From Deltaproteobacteria bacterium (GTDB taxonomy: Bacteria; Myxococcota_A; Polyangia; Polyangiales; Ga0077539): a stretch of 64,000 nt of DNA. The position numbers and the translations under genes were made by a program. The stretch is taken from assembly GCA_016218725.1 (NCBI GenBank), contig JACRDB010000160.1, positions 1-64,000 on the forward strand. The letters are read 5' to 3'. The notes under the pieces were generated by a model. The model searched no databases, was not told the DNA's origin, and saw only the letters and a list, made by a program, of their open reading frames with translations. Below, in pieces: positions 62,801 to 64,000 of the stretch (its first letter is position 1; each line of letters starts with the position of its first letter).

Positions 62801-63560
62801 GATCGACTGGTCCTACGGGCGCGTGGAGGACCACCTGACGGGCCTGGGCGAGGGCGCGGACCGTATCCGCGCCATGGCCTTCCTGGGCGAGAGCCTGCTG
62901 GCGGCCGGGCGCCCGAACCGCGCGGAGGAGGTCCTGCGCCGCGCCCGGGAGCTCCGAGGGACCGACGGGCACCCGGTGCACGTGCCGGAGCTGGCCCGCG
63001 CCAACGCCGTGTGGAATGAGATCATCGCCTCCAGGGAGCCCACGATCCGCCTGGAGCCTCCGTCCCCTGGCCCGGAGGTGTCCCCGGACGGCGCCAGGCT
63101 CCTGTCGGAGACCTTCGAGCGCGCGCGCCGCGCGGTGGACGACGGCGCCTACGGCCTCGCCTTGGAGACCATCCACGGCCTGCCCGCGAGCGTGAGGGAC
63201 CACTCGGGCCCGTCCCTGCGGCTCCTCTACGGGTACCTCCTGTACCGCTCGTCCCTGGCCGACGGGGCCGACGCCCACTTCGCCGAGGCCGCCGAGGTGC
63301 TGGACTCCCTCGGGCACGACGAGCCCGCCTGGTGCACGATGCACCCCGAGCTCCACTGGATCATCGCCCGAGCCCGCTTCCGCGCGGGGGACTTCGCGCT
63401 GTCCGTGCGCGCCATGGGGCGCTTCATCGATCAGGCCCAGACGCCAGTCCACGGCGAGCACGAGCTCCCCGCGGTCCCGAGGGACCTGGAGGAGCCCCCG
63501 GAAGCCACCGCCCCCACCACCAACGCGCCGGGGGAGAGCCCCAAGGAGAATCGTGGTTAG
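59874..63560 (+). CDS. Giant spermidine synthase-like membrane protein
   Basis: A 1228-residue protein. About 14-16 hydrophobic segments in two halves (about 22-230 and 290-580) carry LSGASGLVFEVLWTRKL and MGATLPLLTRHF signatures of the membrane spermidine synthase-like family. A soluble SAM-binding domain follows (VVVVGFGSGVTLGTA near 700, VLNNDGRNYLAA, YDVVISEPSNPWITGVSNLFT), resembling aminopropyltransferases, and a C-terminal helical repeat tail. Such proteins are annotated as spermidine synthases but whether they make polyamines is untested. Start GTG 59874; the C-terminus overlaps the next gene. Confidence 0.85.
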   Translation: MTTRAQPIVTVAPQPQGGALRAWLVPFVCFFLSGASGLVFEVLWTRKLTLVFGASTPAISTVLSAFMGGLALGSWLFGRVADRLKFPVLTYAAMEVGVGLFALAVPFIVDGVYPPVSHWITNHGGNRFDVFTLLRFLVVALVLLPPTTLMGATLPLLTRHFVQSDGRLGQRVGALYAVNTFGAVTGTFLAGFFLLPRVGLAWTNALAALTNLTLATLIVLSRRALLGDRWPSSWRELLPRPRGEAPEPSAVKPAGDALPEDPEEEELRDEDDELEEKLTRATRYATLLAAAGSGFAALAYEVILARALDMVIGSSIYSFTIILMAFLIGIGGGSALASWILRTRPGPGATVAVAGALEGVALLQFVVYRTQLSELLWAAVTVVVLLGTAIAAAWRKPLLALASTQLMIAGGAVVTYFFQDRIPRIFVWLALTVTGNCNSDQPVRFSDDVNLIQFLSFLVALLCALPPAVGMGAAFPLGVRAFSRGRERVGGDTGAVYSVNTVGSILGSFLTGFVVMPYVGMETAMYIAVAVNLALALALLLSSEGEEPVKYVLVPAAAVLLAITGVGAALGREGRIARSRGTLRLFPRAWDQGEMTTGVFRLSLADGMIQRRGGRCLETGPGDRAQGLGGDNPIYYRDGVTTTVTVERWSLGRERVHYALKNNGKVDASNGDDMPTQVLVAGLPLLLHPRLEDPRGLDVVVVGFGSGVTLGTALQFPIRRLDDVELERWIPDASRYFADVNHLTYTPERRFPFVRMPRLQVLNNDGRNYLAATDRRYDVVISEPSNPWITGVSNLFTLDHFRAARQAMAPGGIFVQWVQLYEINPDNIKTIYRTFAEVFPHVRVFAADAYSSDTIMLGSFEPLALDVGTLERRMNLPALRRAIEPAHAERATDLLARMLFADRGEVLRYAQLEERREQGEWRPMLRATGLEECPQASCRRRPAPLNTDDNARIEFAAPRDLVGFDAFSGYVEVMYGIDWSYGRVEDHLTGLGEGADRIRAMAFLGESLLAAGRPNRAEEVLRRARELRGTDGHPVHVPELARANAVWNEIIASREPTIRLEPPSPGPEVSPDGARLLSETFERARRAVDDGAYGLALETIHGLPASVRDHSGPSLRLLYGYLLYRSSLADGADAHFAEAAEVLDSLGHDEPAWCTMHPELHWIIARARFRAGDFALSVRAMGRFIDQAQTPVHGEHELPAVPRDLEEPPEATAPTTNAPGESPKENRG

Positions 63561-64000
63561 ATTCCTACCAAAGGCCCTCGTGGTGTCCCTCGGGTGCGTA
63601 CCCGCTTACACGACCCCACCGCAGACCACCAACACGCAGGTGGCCATGGCGGCGCCCACACCCGCTGCGGTGTATGCGCCGGTGCCGACGCCGGTGGCGC
63701 CCGCGGTGGGGGCGCCGCCCGCGGGGGTGCGCTACGTGGTGGTGCTGGGGCCCATCGCCAACAACGACACGGCGGCGGACCCGCTGCTCCCGACGCTTCG
63801 GCGGGTGCTGCTCCAGGAGCTCCGGGGGCGCCCGACGATGCTGGTGCGGGAGGAGCGCTTCGAGGCGCAGGACGTGCCGATGGCGCAGGCGCACCACCTG
63901 GCGATGTACGGCCTCCAGGGCGGGGTGAACGAGCTGCACATACGGTATCGGCATCACCGCTTGAAGGTGCGCGCGGAGGTGAACCTGGTGATGGTGGCAG
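63553..64000 (+). CDS. Exported (lipo)protein, partial at the window end
   Basis: An open frame of 149 complete codons runs to the last base. GTG 63553 has AAGGAG four bases upstream and overlaps the spermidine synthase-like gene by 8 bases. VRFLPKALVVSLGC resembles a lipoprotein signal, although SLGC is an imperfect lipobox. A Pro/Ala-rich linker leads to an alpha/beta start (RYVVVLGPIANNDTAADPLLPTLRRVLLQELRG, TMLVREERFEAQDVPMAQAHHLAMYGL) that could be a peptidoglycan- or ligand-binding domain. Family not recognised; the C-terminus is outside. Confidence 0.65.
   Translation, partial: MVRFLPKALVVSLGCVPAYTTPPQTTNTQVAMAAPTPAAVYAPVPTPVAPAVGAPPAGVRYVVVLGPIANNDTAADPLLPTLRRVLLQELRGRPTMLVREERFEAQDVPMAQAHHLAMYGLQGGVNELHIRYRHHRLKVRAEVNLVMVA

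Overview
The window reads as chromosome from a very GC-rich, gene-dense deltaproteobacterium of the Myxococcota, most likely a Polyangiales-type myxobacterium. This is inference from several signs: strong G/C-ending codon use, many GTG starts, and several lipoproteins whose mature part begins with a long Asp/Ala/Pro/Thr-rich linker. Others are a Ser/Thr protein kinase with a transmembrane anchor, Cys-rich 'CGAC' surface proteins and a PilZ protein. No rRNA, confident tRNA, CRISPR array or complete insertion sequence was found.

Layout. 0-8 kb: a copy of a dispersed repeat, an acetyltransferase, a diiron oxygenase with its divergent-side TetR regulator and operator, a small lipoprotein, an NTF2-like protein, a two-gene Septu-type defence module (ATPase plus HNH nuclease), a TruC-like pseudouridine synthase fused to an M23-like domain, and a methyltransferase. 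8.2-21.6 kb: a Tat-exported PhoD phosphatase, then a seven-gene complex I-like operon related to hydrogenase-4/formate hydrogenlyase. Its large subunit lacks the usual nickel-binding cysteines. The operon is headed by an HTH-PtsN (EIIA) regulator, and a degenerate sigma-54 activator-like protein lies upstream. 21.7-28.7 kb: an Rpn-like nuclease, a DNA/RNA methyltransferase with an orphan copy of its catalytic patch nearby, an MFS exporter, two oligopeptide ABC ATPases without permeases, and an esterase lipoprotein; the last five genes form one tightly overlapping operon. 28.7-44.7 kb: a membrane protein with an ECF sigma factor and a candidate 6-TM anti-sigma factor, phosphoglycerate mutase, surface lipoproteins, the DUF444-SpoVR pair, a GT-C membrane glycosyltransferase, a cystathionine lyase/synthase and a Ser/Thr kinase.

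44.7-47.3 kb is different: lower GC, three small genes in one orientation (VOC, HD, DUF1801), an attC-like inverted repeat, 0.68 kb of non-coding DNA with a second copy of the dispersed repeat and a 21-bp palindrome, and a short Cys-rich secreted protein. It looks acquired. 47.4-64 kb returns to normal composition: a sodium/solute symporter, very large surface lipoproteins, PilZ, 5-oxoprolinase subunits B and C, a ferritin-like protein, a sialidase-like lipoprotein, YkvA, glyoxalase II, a zinc-ribbon protein, a giant spermidine synthase-like membrane protein, and a lipoprotein running off the end.

The genome is compact: GTGA/ATGA stop-start overlaps couple most operon genes, and several convergent genes overlap at their 3' ends. 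Strongest leads for follow-up are the cysteine-less hydrogenase-like complex with its unusual regulators, the duplicated methyltransferase motif patch, the TruC-M23 fusion, the Septu pair and the dispersed repeat.
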